64,000 nt of DNA, taken from positions 310,001 through 374,000 of the forward strand of contig VCAZ01000152.1 of assembly GCA_005784505.1 (NCBI GenBank), written 5' to 3'. Position numbers and translations under genes: made by a program. Source of the DNA: Bagarius yarrelli (lineage: Eukaryota; Chordata; Actinopteri; Siluriformes; Sisoridae). Of the stretch, positions 33,545 to 44,956 are shown one piece after another (within the stretch, counting starts at the first letter, position 1; each line of letters begins with the position of its first letter). Under the pieces are notes generated by a model. It saw only the letters and a program-made list of their open reading frames with translations. It searched no databases and had not been told where the DNA came from.

Positions 33545-33835
33545 AAGGAAATGTCTCGGTTATGTATGGTAACCCACTTTCCCTGATGAAGGGAACATTG
33601 TGTTCCCCACGCTCTCTGGGGAGTCTTCATTGGGCTTCTTAGGACAGAATAATGAGCAGAAGCACGACTGGCTTATTTATATTCGGACTTCTGTGGCGTG
33701 GCCAGCCATGCAAATTTTGCTCGTCCAATTTCATCAAATCAAAGGGTACTTTGGGCTGCCAAGCTGTCCCTAGTGTCGTACACTGGACACAATGTCTCCG
33801 TTATCTCTATCAGGGACCAAGGGTTTCACAACGTT
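33545..33835. repeat. DIRS terminal module (copy 2)
   Basis: It begins TGTCTCGGTTATGTATGGTAA, then CTTTCCCTGATGAAGGGAAC, and ends ACAATGTCTCCGTTATCTCTA, related to 3605-3850 and 49630-49862. It adjoins the recombinase fragment. Confidence 0.55.
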
Positions 33836-33849
33836 TCTCACACTAAGTA

Positions 33850-34470
33850 GTATAGAAGGATGCAATTATTATGAAATGAATTTACAATACTAAGCTTTTA
33901 TCGAATTAATAAAACTAGGGATTGTCAGAGGCAAAATGATAAAACTTAAATGGTAAATATCTACTTGTTTTATAGATTATTGGTATGTTTTTTTGTTTTT
34001 ATAAAAGAGGCCACACATGAAATTGTCTGATGCACAGAAAAATGCCTTGAGCCAACTTTGTTGATGATGCATGAAAAACCTTAAGCCAATTAAGTGCCAT
34101 TCTGGTGACATAAGGATAAAATAATGTGTTATGATACTTATTATACCAACTGTTAGTGTTTGATCAGAACTCAGCCACTACTTCATACAGAGGTAACATT
34201 TTAAAGCTATTTTAGATTTTATGATATTTATGACATAAAATAATATAAAATAACAGGTTCATAAAATGCACATGCAGATAACTTATGGCCTGTACTGCAT
34301 TTGCTTGTGGTGTCTTCCTTTACACAGGGTGCACATGGTTCAAATGCTGGTAACTAACTCTCTTTCTACCCTTCTCTTTGTCTGTCTATCTGTGCAATGT
34401 CTTCAGCCCATGTAAAGATATAAATCAAGAAAAGAGCAAAGTAGTGATGTCAAAATAAAAAAAAAAACCC
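33850..34470. other. No recognisable feature
   Basis: AT-rich with short TAAAATAATATAAAATAA stretches. No gene seen. Confidence 0.45.
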
Positions 34471-34473
34471 TTA

Positions 34474-34626
34474 CATTTACATCATTTAGACTTTTATCTC
34501 ATTTGCACAACTGAGCAATTGGGGGTTAGGGGCCTTGCTCAGGCAGTCTTGGCTTGGTGGAGCTGGGAATCGAACCCACAATTTTCAGGTTTGTAGTCCC
34601 TAACCATGAGCCACCACTTCCCCAAC
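34474..34626 (-). repeat. tRNA-derived SINE, minus orientation
   Basis: The reverse strand starts AAGTGGTGGCTCATGGTTAG, has GGGTTCGATTCCCAGC as B box, and ends ATGATGTAAATGT. Same family as 16322-16515. Confidence 0.8.
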
Positions 34627-34704
34627 TTTAAAGCGATTTATCGCTACAGTTTATAAACTTAGACTCTCCTGTTGTGTTCTAATATATTTTGTTCCTAATG
34701 TAAA

Positions 34705-36555
34705 ATATACATGTCCGGAATTTAGCCACATGGGGTCAGTCCCAAGCCTGGACAAATAGAGAGGGTTGTGTCAGGAAGGGCATCCGACGTAAAACTTTGC
34801 CAAATCTAAATGTGCAAATCATTTTTTTTAAATTTCATACCGGATCCGTCGAGGCCCGGGTTTACAACAACCGGCACCGGCACCATTGACCTACAGGATG
34901 CCAGAGGAAATTGGGCTACTGTTGGTCAAAGGAGGAGAGGAGGAGGATGTGAATAAACAGAAAGAGAAGAGGAAAGGCAAGAGTGTAGGACTAAGAATAG
35001 GGATGCTGAATGTTGGGACAATGACAGGGAAAGGTAGAGAGCTGATGAATATGACGTAAAGAAGAAGGTAGTGTACAGGAGACCAAGTGGAAGGGTAGCA
35101 AGGCGTGTAGTATCGGGTCAGGAGTCAATTTGTTTTATCATGGTGTGGATAGGAGGAGAAATAGGGTAGGAGTGATCCTGTAAGAGAAGTTTGTAAAGAA
35201 AGTTCTGGAGGTGAAAAGTGTGTCAGACAGGTTGATGAGTCTAAAGTTAGAAAATGAAGGGTTGATGGTGAATGTTGTAAGTGGCTATGCCCCACAAGTA
35301 GGTTGTAAGTTAGACGAGAAAGAGAGGTTCTGGCGTGAGTTAGATAAGGCAATGGTGAGTGTTTCCAGAGGAGAGAGAGTAGTGAAAGGTTTAGAATTCA
35401 ATGGACATGTTGGCAAGGGAAACAGGGGTGATGAGGAAATGTTGGGCAGGTTTGGAATCAGTTAATGGAACAGTGAAGGCCAGATGATAGTGGCTTTGCT
35501 AAAAGTATGGAAATGGCTGTGGTAAATACTTTTTTTCAGAAGAGAGAGGAGCATATAGTGACCCATAAGAGCGGAGGAAAGAGCAGACTGGTAGATTACA
35601 TCTTATGTAAATGAAGCGATCTGAAAGACAAAAACTGTAAAGTTGTGGTGGGAGAGAGTGTAGCCAGGCGGCATAGAATGGTGGTGTGTAGAATGAATGT
35701 GTTGGTCTGGAAGAAGAAGAGATCAAAGGTAGAGAAGAAAACCAAGTGGTGGAAGCTGAAAAAGGAAGAATACAGTGTGGAATTCAGACAGGAGTTGAAA
35801 CAGGCTCTGGGCGGTCAGCTTGTATTTTTAGATGAATGGAAAACTACAGCAGAAGTGATCAGGGAGACAGGAAGAAAGGTGCTAGGTGTGTCATATGGAA
35901 GGAGGAAAGAAGATAAGGAGACTTGGTGGTGGAATGAGGAAGTTCAGAATAGTATACAGAGGAAGAGGTTAGACAAAAAGAAGTGGGACATGGAAAAGAC
36001 TGGAAAGTAGACAGGAATACAAAGATTTGGAGCACAGAGTGAAGAGGAACGTGGCTGATGCCAAGCAGAAGGCATATGATGAGTTGTACACTAGAGAAGG
36101 AGAGAAGGACTTGTACAGTTTAGCAAGGCAGATGTTTTGAGATGGGAAGGATGTATAGCTGGTTAGGGTTATTAAGGATTGAGATGGAAAGATGCTCACA
36201 AGTGAAGATGAAAGGAGTACTTTAAAGTGTGGATGAATAAGGAAAATGAAATGGAGAAAGGGGTAGAAGAGGTAAACAATGTGGAGCAGAGGTTCAAAAG
36301 ATTAGTACAAAGGAAGTTAGAATGGCTTTGAAGAGGATGAAAAGAGGAAAGACGATTGTTCCTGATGAGATACCGGTGGGGTTGTGGAAATGTTTAGGAG
36401 GATGTTAGAAATGAGGCTACCAGGCAGAAGGCAAAGAGGAAGACCAAAGTGGAGGTATATGGATGCGGTAAGCGAGGACATGAAGTTAGGTGGAGACAGA
36501 TGATTCGCTGTTGCGACCCATAAAAGGGAACAGCCAAAAGGAGAAGAAGAAGATT
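34705..36555 (+). mobile_element. RTE-clade LINE, copy 2 (internally shortened)
   Basis: The 5' end is well kept: GTCAGGAAGGGCATCCGACG, GGATCCGTCGAGGCCCGGG, ATTGACCTACAGGATGCC. The endonuclease region is broken into several frames (35211-35465, 35645-36010). It reaches the start of the polymerase only (GATGAGATACCGGTGGGGTTG) before jumping to the 3' end GATTCGCTGTTGCGACCC at 36505. The RT core is therefore deleted. Its part from 34873 is repeated in the tandem duplication at 39712. Confidence 0.85.
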
Positions 36556-36686
36556 TGTCTGGAATTTCTCACTATTAATTTATATTTGTGTCCATTCTGT
36601 GTAAAACATCTATCAGTTTGTGACATAAATATGTTGATACAGAACCAGACAAATGCATTTTTTTTGTATTTTTAGTGATTGTGAAT

Positions 36687-37275
36687 AGGTCCGCATGATA
36701 TTGGGAAAAAATCTGAAAATGCTATTTTTTTATTTATATATCATGCGATATATGTTGCGATATGAAAAAAATCCCCACTTTTGTTCTGTTTGGGAAGAAT
36801 TTATTATTGTAAAATGACTGTGGTGATTTGTAAGGTGGTGAAGCTGCATAAAACATTATACACAAATTATAATCATAGATAAATACAATAGAAGAAAGAA
36901 GAAATTTAAATAACAGTTTTTTTATGTTTTTCTTTCATTTAGATACAAAAATTAAATAATTAAAAATTACACTGTATAGTCTTCACTGCATAAATTAAAT
37001 ACAATTATTTCTTTGTTTCTTGCATCTGAATTTTTTAAACTAGTTTGAAATGTTTACATTGTAACGTACTTTAAAACATGCAAATGCTAAACTTTTATTA
37101 TTTTCTATACTTCATTCTTATTAATAAATGTTGCAATTAATCTAGAAATCATGTGCATTCTGAATTGTGGTGCAGTGAAATATTATTCATACTTGACACT
37201 GCACATCCTGTATTGTGACTTTTGCAGATGCACACGTTACGATGCTGATGCTGAAACGATATATTTTGCAGCCCT
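36687..37275. mobile_element. Non-autonomous hAT-like MITE (unit A)
   Basis: About 590 bp with imperfect ends AGGTCCGCATGATATTGGG and CGATATATTTTGCAGCCCT, inverted relative to each other. These resemble the common fish GGGCTGCA(C/A)GATAT elements. Flanks TTGTGAAT and TTGTAAAT may be an 8-bp target duplication. It has no protein. The interior repeats GCGATATATGTTGCGATATG. Confidence 0.55.
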
Positions 37276-37279
37276 AATT

Positions 37280-38350
37280 GTAAATAATGCCACTATTCTA
37301 TTTTATGTGTAACTTATGACCATAACAGTGACAAGTAACTTTAATCTAATAAAGCACCTCACATATTTTAAAATAATAATTTATTCTATTCTATGTCCAT
37401 TTGATCCATTTAACCTATTTAATCTTGGAGGAATCCAAGTTATTTGTCATATTATATCATTTTAATGCACTAGTACCTTTTCCTGGTAATTAGTTACTTT
37501 TGTAACTAACTCATGTAACTCGGTTACTAATTCGTTACTATTTGTGAGAAGTAGTAATTATAACTATTTAATATGCTTAAAACTGGACATCAGTACTATG
37601 TCACTGCTGAATAAACAGGTCTTAGCATTAATAGCATCATGCAAGACTCCAAGATGTACTCATTAAATTGATGCAAAACCGGGGGATTTAAGGTGGAATA
37701 AAATTAATAATGAATAAATAATTTATAGGTTTGCATTGGCCTTGATCAGATATTTAAAGCCTATCATGGCCCATAAATAAAACAAAAACCCACTAACCAT
37801 GAAGTTCCTAGAATTAGGTTATTTAGACCAGTGTAAATGTTTTTATACTATGCAGTAGATTATATTTTCAGCTAAAATAACATTACTTTTAAAACATTAA
37901 ATTGAATCATTAAATAATTGATTTATGAATTTAGTTAATCTAAATTCAACAAAAAAAATTTGTTGTAAAGAAATTTTGTTGTAAAGATTTTTTTATAGTG
38001 TCCCCCCACTAATAAAAAAGGTTGGAAGGTTTACAAAAAATCTAATTGTTCTTGTTTTATATTTGCATTAAAAAGTTATAGATTGATTTTATGGTCACTG
38101 GTGCTAACATGACGTTATAAAGAGAGCTAAGGGAAAGGGTTCACACATATTGTCAATATGTTAACATTTTTCTGATCATGTGGTCTAATTCTGCACAAAA
38201 ATAAAAATTATTACTTTTTGATCAGCACAAACAGCTTTATGTTTTATGATACCCATTTTTTATACATACAGCATTGTGGCACAGACAGGGATATAATTCA
38301 GGAATAAGAAAAGAGGAGATCTGTATTCACTGAGCAGACATAACTATTTG
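37280..38350. other. AT-rich non-coding
   Basis: No gene. It includes a short TTACTTTTGTAACTAACTCATGTAACT stretch near 37490. Confidence 0.4.
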
Positions 38351-38355
38351 TAATG

Positions 38356-38582
38356 TTAGTGGTTAGCGCAGTGGTTAAGGTGTTGGACTGCTAAGTAGAT
38401 GATCGGAGTTTGATTCCCCAGCAACACCAAGTTACCACTGTTGGTCCCTGAGAAAGGCCTTAAACTCCCATCTGCTCAGTTGTATAAAATAGGTAAATGT
38501 TAAAAGTGAGAAAAAATAAGAGGAAAAATGATAAAAGTTGCTCTGGATGAGGGCATCTGCCAAATGTCGCAAATGTAAATGT
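38356..38582 (+). repeat. tRNA-derived SINE (unit A)
   Basis: It starts GTGGTTAGCGCAGTGGTTAAG (A box), has GGAGTTTGATTCCCCAGC (B box), and ends CTCTGGATGAGGGCATCTGCCAAATG then GTAAATGTG. It abuts the TAAR remnant. Confidence 0.85.
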
Positions 38583-38589
38583 GAATTAT

Positions 38590-38850
38590 TCGACAGGATG
38601 ACTCTGAAAAGCATGTCTAAAACCAGATGTAGAAAAATGCATACATTATCGAATTAACACATAAAATTTAAATATCCAACCCAAAGGAATAAATAAAAAA
38701 GAATTAGAGAAAACAGAATATAGTATATGTTAAATATGTAAATAGATCTATAAAGTTACAGATTTATTAAAAATAAAATAAAAAAATAAAACTTATAGCC
38801 TTACTTTCTGACTTTCTCATACCAGCCTTTTCCTTACCTGTCTTTAACTG
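38590..38850 (-). pseudogene. TAAR 3'-end pseudogene fragment (unit A)
   Basis: It matches the C-terminal part of the receptor at 44957-45988: the C-terminal tail, TM7 and the junction to the third inner loop are recognisable. Most of TM6 is replaced by an AT-rich stretch, and frameshifts break it. The remnant starts right at the SINE, so the gene end was probably disrupted by that insertion. Unit B (43475-43735) has the same fragment with fewer frame breaks. Confidence 0.8.
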
Positions 38851-38859
38851 TAAATACAC

Positions 38860-39700
38860 AGAGGGAGTTAAAAGTGTGATGACAGAAGAAAGGACATGAG
38901 CATACACTCAGAATTAGATTTATTAATGACTAATGACATAATATTCACAGCCCAATATTCAGAAAATAACCTAATGTGTAATAAGGTTAATTACATTAAA
39001 AACACTATGAGAATGATTATAGTGTAGATCATAATCTTACATTTTCTAGAAAAATAGGTTTCTAACATTTAAAGTCTGTCATGTCTTATCTTTTTTAACT
39101 CAATCATTACCAGTCATTCAAAAAACATTACAGTGTTAAATTAAGCGCTCCAAAGAGCATATATGTATGCACAGAGGGGGTCTAAAATAGTAAGTAGAAA
39201 AAAGAACACAAATGCATGACAAGTTCATAAAATCAGTATTAGTATTTACAGTGGTGGGTCAAAAAGACAATTAATAAAATGTTAGCTTGGGTAAAATTTC
39301 CATAAACACTAAATTCCGGCTTTACCTACAAATTTAAAAGAAACATCAAGAATCAGTTACCAAGATCAATAATTAGTCAGTTATGAATGTAGAGTTCCCC
39401 TTAAAAGTATGTGTGTTGAGAAGAATTTTTTTATATTTGACCAATTATAACTTTACCTTGCTGTATTTAACTCTTTACTAAGCAATTAAGCAATTATTTT
39501 ACCTACTCTGTGGGTAACATAAATACCTGTATTTCAACGCTAATATATATATGTATGTAAAAAAGTTTAGTTTAAAGAAAGTTTTGGGGCTTGGTCTATT
39601 TTAACTATACAGTAAGAATACATCATTGATACCTTTGGTAAATCTAGAGTTACAGTAGGGGGGGTGTCTAAAAAGCTGTAAAACAGAGCAATCATGTCCA
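38860..39700. other. Non-coding flank of the TAAR remnant
   Basis: No gene. It matches 43740-44560 of unit B, with many single-base insertions relative to it. Confidence 0.6.
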
Positions 39701-39711
39701 CATCTGTTTTT

Positions 39712-41425
39712 GGCACCGGCACCATTGACCTACAGGATGCCAGAGGAAATTGGAAAATTGGGTACTGTTGGTCAAAGGAGGAGAGGAGGAGGATGTGAAT
39801 AGGGGACAGAAGAGAAGAGGAAAGGCAAGAGTGTAGGACTAAGAATAGGGATGCTGAATGTTGGGACAATGACAGGGAAAGGTAGAGAGCTGATTGAATA
39901 TGACGTAAAGAAGAAGGTAGTGTACAGGAGGACCAAGTGGAAGGGTAGCAAGGCGTTGTTAGTATCGGGTCAGGAGTCAATTTGTTTATCATGGTGTGGA
40001 TAGGAGGAGAAATAGGGTAGGAGTGATCCTGTAAGAGAAGTTTGTAAAGAAAGTTTCTGGAGGTGAAAAGTGTGTCAGACAGGTGATGAGTCTAAAGTTA
40101 GAAAATGAAGGGTTGATGGTGAATGTTGTAAAGTGGCTATGCCCCACAAGTAGGTTGTAAGTTAGACGAGAAAGAGAGGTTCTGGCATGAGTTAGATAAG
40201 GCAATGGTGAGTGCGTGTTCAAGAGGAGAGAGAGTAGTGAAAGGTTTAGAATTCAATGGACATGTTGGCAAGGGAAACAGGGGTGATGAGGAAATGTTGG
40301 GCAGGTTTGGAATCAGTTAATGGAACAGTGAAGGCCAGATGATTAGTGGCTTTGCTAAAGTATGGAAATGGCTGTGGTAAATACTTTTTTTCAGAAGAGA
40401 GAGGAGCATATAGTGACCCATAAGAGCGGAGGAAAAGAGCAGACTGGTAGTAGATTACCATCTTATGTAAATGAAGCGATCTGAAAAGACATTAGTAACT
40501 GTAAAGTTGTGGTGGGAGAGAGTGTAGCCAGGCGGCCATAGAATGGTGGTGTGTAGAATGAATATGTTGGTCTGGAGAAGAAAGAGATCAAAGGTAGAGA
40601 AGAAAACCAAGTGGTGGAAGCTGAAAAAGGAAGAATACAGTGTGGAATTCAGACAGGAGTTGAAACAGGCTCTGGGCGGTCAGCTTGTATTTTTAGATGA
40701 ATGGAAAACTACAGCAGAAGTGATCAGGGAGACAGGAAGAAAGGTGCTAGGTGTGTCATATGGAAGGAGGAAAGAAGATAAGGAGACTTGGTGGTGGAAT
40801 GAGGAAGTTCAGAATAGTATACAGAGGAAGAGGTTAGACAAAAAGAAGTGGGACATGGAAAAGACTGGACAGTAGACAGGAATACAAAAGATTTGGAGCA
40901 CAGAGTGAAGAGGAACGTGGCTGATGCCAAGCAGAAGGCAAGGCATATGATGAGTTGTACACTAGAGAAGGAGAGAAGGACTTGTACAGTTTAGCAAGGC
41001 AGATGTTTTGAGATGGGAAGGATGTATAGCTGGTTAGGGTTATTAAGGATTGAGATGGAAAGATGCTCACAAGTGAAGATGAAAGGAGTACTTTAAAGTG
41101 TGGATGAATAAGGAAAATGAAATGGAGAAAGGGGTAGAAGAGGTAAACAATGTGGAGCAGAGGTTCAAAAGATTAGTACAAAGGAAGTTAGAATGGCTTT
41201 GAAGAGGATGAAAAGAGGAAAGACGATTGTTCCTGATGAGATACCGGTGGGGTTGTGGAAATGTTTAGGAGGATGTTAGAAATGAGGCTACCAGGCAGAA
41301 GGCAAAGAGGAAGACCAAAGTGGAGGTATATGGATGCGGTAAGCGAGGACATGAAGTTAGGTGGAGACAGATGATTCGCTGTTGCGACCCATAAAAGGGA
41401 ACAGCCAAAAGGAGAAGAAGAAGAT
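39712..41425 (+). mobile_element. RTE-clade LINE, copy 3 (duplicate of copy 2)
   Basis: It lacks the first 170 bp because the duplication breakpoint lies inside the element. Otherwise it matches copy 2, including the internal deletion. Extra bases (for example TTGGAAAATTGGGTACTG near 39760 for TTGGGCTACTG) lie mostly in the first kilobase. Confidence 0.85.
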
Positions 41426-41557
41426 TTGTCTGGAATTTCTCACTATTAATTTATATTTGTGTCCATTCTGTGTAAAACATCTATCAGTTTGTGACATAAA
41501 TATGTTGATACAGAACCAGACAAATGCATTTTTTTTGTATTTTTAGTGATTGTGAAT

Positions 41558-42159
41558 AGGTCCGCATGATATTGGGAAAAAATCTGAAAATGCTATTTTT
41601 TTATTATATATCATGCGATATATGTATGATATATGTTGCGATATGAAAAAAAAATCCCCACTTTTGTTCTGTTTGGGAAGAATTTATTATTGTAAAATGA
41701 CTGTGGTGATTTGTAAGGTGGTGAAGCTGCATAAAACATTATACACAAATTATAATCATAGATAAATACAATAGAAGAAAGAAGAAATTTAAATAACAGT
41801 TTTTTTATGTTTTTCTTTCATTTAGATACAAAAATTAAATAATTAAAAATTACACTGTATAGTCTTCACTGCATAAATTAAATACAATTATTTCTTTGTT
41901 TCTTGCATCTGAATTTTTTAAACTAGTTTGAAATGTTTACATTGTAACGTACTTTAAAACATGCAAATGCTAAACTTTTATTATTTTCTATACTTCATTC
42001 TTATTAATAAATGTTGCAATTAATCTAGAAATCATGTGCATTCTGAATTGTGGTTGTAGTGAAATATTATTCATACTTGACACTGCACATCCTGTATTGT
42101 GACTTTTGCAGATGCACACGTTACGATGCTGATGCTGAAACGATATATTTTGCAGCCCT
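41558..42159. mobile_element. hAT-like MITE (unit B)
   Basis: Counterpart of 36687-37275, with a small extra repeat CGATATATGTATGATATATG near 41620. Confidence 0.55.
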
Positions 42160-43242
42160 AATTGTAAATAATGCCACTATTCTATTTTATGTGTAACTTA
42201 TGACCATAACAGTGACAAGTAACTTTAATCTAATAAAGCACCTCACATATTTTAAAATAATAATTTATTCTATTCTATGTCCATTTGATCCATTTAACCT
42301 ATTTAATCTTGGAGGAATCCAAGTTATTTGTCATATTATATCATTTTAATGCACTAGTACCTTTTCCTGGTAATTAGTTACTTTTGTAACTAACTCATGT
42401 AACTCGGTTACTAATTCGTTACTATTTGTGAGAAGTAGAGTAAAGTAGTAATTATAACTATTTAATATGCTTAAAACTGGACATCAGTACTATGTCACTG
42501 CTGAATAAACAGGTCTTAGCATTAATAGCATCATGCAAGACTCCAAGATGTACTCATTAAATTGATGCAAAACCGGGGGATTTAAGGTGGAATAAAATTA
42601 ATAATGAATAAATAATTTATAGGTTTGCATTGGCCTTGATCAGATATTTAAAGCCTATCATGGCCCATAAATAAAACAAAAACCCACTAACCATGAAGTT
42701 CCTAGAATTAGGTTATTTAGACCAGTGTAAATGTTTTTATACTATGCAGTAGATTATATTTTCAGCTAAAATAACATTACTTTTAAAACATTAAATTGAA
42801 TCATTAAATAATTGATTTATGAATTTAGTTAATCTAAATTCAACAAAAAAATTTGTTGTAAAGAAATTTTGTTGTAAAGATTTTTTATAGTGTCCCACTA
42901 ATAAAAAGGTTGGAAGGTTTACAAAAAATCTAATTGTTCTTGTTTTATATTTGCATTAAAAAGTTATAGATTGATTTTATGGTCACTGGTGCTAACATGA
43001 CGTTATAAAGAGAGCTAAGGGAAAGGGTTCACACATATTGTCAATATGTTAACATTTTTCTGATCATGTGGTCTAATTCTGCACAAAAATAAAAATTATT
43101 ACTTTTTGATCAGCACAAACAGCTTTATGTTTTATGATACCCATTTTTATACATACAGCATTGTGGCACAGACAGGGATATAATTCAGGAATAAGAAAAG
43201 AGGAGATCTGTATTCACTGAGCAGACATAACTATTTGTAATG

Positions 43243-43465
43243 TTAGTGGTAGCGCAGTGGTTAAGGTGTTGGACTGCTAAGTAGATGATCGGAGTTTGAT
43301 TCCCAGCAACACCAAGTTACCACTGTTGGTCCCTGAGAAAGGCCTTAAACTCCCATCTGCTCAGTTGTATAAAATAGGTAAATGTTAAAAGTGAGAAAAA
43401 ATAAGAGAAAATGATAAAAGTTGCTCTGGATGAGGGCATCTGCCAAATGTCGCAAATGTAAATGT
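43243..43465 (+). repeat. tRNA-derived SINE (unit B)
   Basis: Counterpart of 38356-38582 with TGGTAGCGCAGTGGTTAAG and GGAGTTTGATTCCCAGC. Confidence 0.85.
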
Positions 43466-43474
43466 GAATTATTC

Positions 43475-43735
43475 GACAGGATGACTCTGAAAGCATGTCT
43501 AAACCAGATGTAGAAAAATGCATACATTATCGAATTACACATAAAATTTAAATATCCAACCCAAAGGAATAAATAAAAAAGAATAAGAGAAACAGAATAT
43601 AGTATATGTAAATATGTAAATAGATCTATAAAGTTACAGATTTAATAAAAATAAAATAAAAAAATAAAACTTATAGCCTTACTTTCTGACTTTCTCATAC
43701 CAGCCTTTTCCTTACCTGTCTTTAACTGTAAATAC
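43475..43735 (-). pseudogene. TAAR 3'-end pseudogene fragment (unit B)
   Basis: The minus-strand frame 43345-43542 reads CNSIMYAFFYIWFRHAFRVI, which is TM7 and the start of the C-terminal tail of a TAAR. The intact neighbour reads CNPIVYAFFYSWFRHAFRVI. Ser replaces the conserved NPxxY proline, and no TM1-TM5 sequence is present. A SINE is fused to the 3' side. Confidence 0.85.
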
Positions 43736-44811
43736 ACAGAGGGAGTTAAAAGTGTGATGACAGAAGAAAGGACATGAGCATACACTCAGAATTAGATTTA
43801 TTAATGACTAATGACATAATATTCACAGCCCAATATTCAGAAAATAACCTAATGTGTAATAAGGTTAATTACATTAAAAACACTATGAGAATGATTATAG
43901 TGTAGATCATAATCTTACATTTTCTAGAAAATAGGTTTCTAACATTTAAAGTCTGTCATGTCTTATCTTTAACTCAATCATTACCAGTCATTCAAACATT
44001 ACAATGTTAAATTAAGCTCCAAAGAGCATATATGTATGCACAGAGGGGGTCTAAAATAGTAAGTAGAAAACAGACACAAATGCATGACAAGTTCATAAAT
44101 CAGTATTAGTATTTACAGTGGTGGTCAAAAGACAATTAATAAAATGTAGCTTTGGGTAAAATTTCCATAAACACTAAATTCCGGCTTTACCTACAAATTT
44201 AAAAGAAACATCAAGAATCAGTTACCAAGATCAATAATTAGTCAGTTATGAATGTAGAGTTCCCCTTAAAAGTATGTGTGTTGAGAAGAATTTTTTTTAT
44301 ATTTGACCAATATAACTTTACCTTGCTGTATTTAACTCTTTACTAAGCAATTAAGCAATTATTTTACCTACTCTGTGGGTAACATAAATACCTGTATTTC
44401 AACGCTAATATATATATGTATGTAAAAAGTTTAGTTTAAAGAAAGTTTTGGGGCTTGGTCTATTTTAACTATACAGTAAGAATACATAATTGATACCTTT
44501 GTAAATCTAGAGTTACAGTAGGGGGGTGTCTAAAAAGCTGTAAAACAGAGCAATCATGTCCACATCTGTTTACTAAATAGCTTATGCAGCCTGACGTAAC
44601 CAGTGCCATCCATTAAAGAAGCATGTTATTGCCTACAAAGCACAATTCCCATGAAACCACTCAGGTATCAGGACAGGTTTACCCCCAGCAACAAGAGCTG
44701 TAGTCCAAGATATTACATTCTCACAAAACAAAAATACCAATATTTGCTAAATGTTTGATTGAACCCACTCAGATGTTATTTCTGTTCATAATAAATCAGC
44801 TTTTTTGAATT

Positions 44812-44817
44812 TTTATT
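44812..44817 (-). promoter_or_regulatory. Poly(A) signal of the TAAR gene at 44957
   Basis: AATAAA on the minus strand, about 140 bp past the stop codon. Confidence 0.5.
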
Positions 44818-44956
44818 GGTAATATATTCTTTAGATGACATGCTTGGCTTGTTATATGCATCTAATAATTGATTAACATAAAATTCTTTTTTTTTGCTTT
44901 GAAATCGCTTTGGCATGAAGATAGAGGTAAGAGACTAGAGGTAAGAGAATAAGCTA

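Larger units (their letters stand above)
34873..39711. repeat. Tandem duplication unit A (4839 bp)
   Basis: The whole block is repeated directly after itself as 39712-44571. Unit A holds the RTE copy 2 from its GGCACCGGCACC block on, a hAT-like MITE, a SINE and a TAAR remnant, and ends ATGTCCACATCTGTTTT. The copies are near identical; most differences are small indels. Confidence 0.95.
39712..44571. repeat. Tandem duplication unit B (about 4860 bp)
   Basis: Direct copy of 34873-39711. It starts abruptly inside RTE sequence right after the end of unit A, and ends ATGTCCACATCTGTTT before unique sequence ACTAAATAGC. Confidence 0.95.

Noticed and set aside
39567..39992. 141-codon minus-strand frame spanning the duplication junction
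   Set aside because: It is antisense to RTE sequence and exists only because of the junction; no motif supports a gene.
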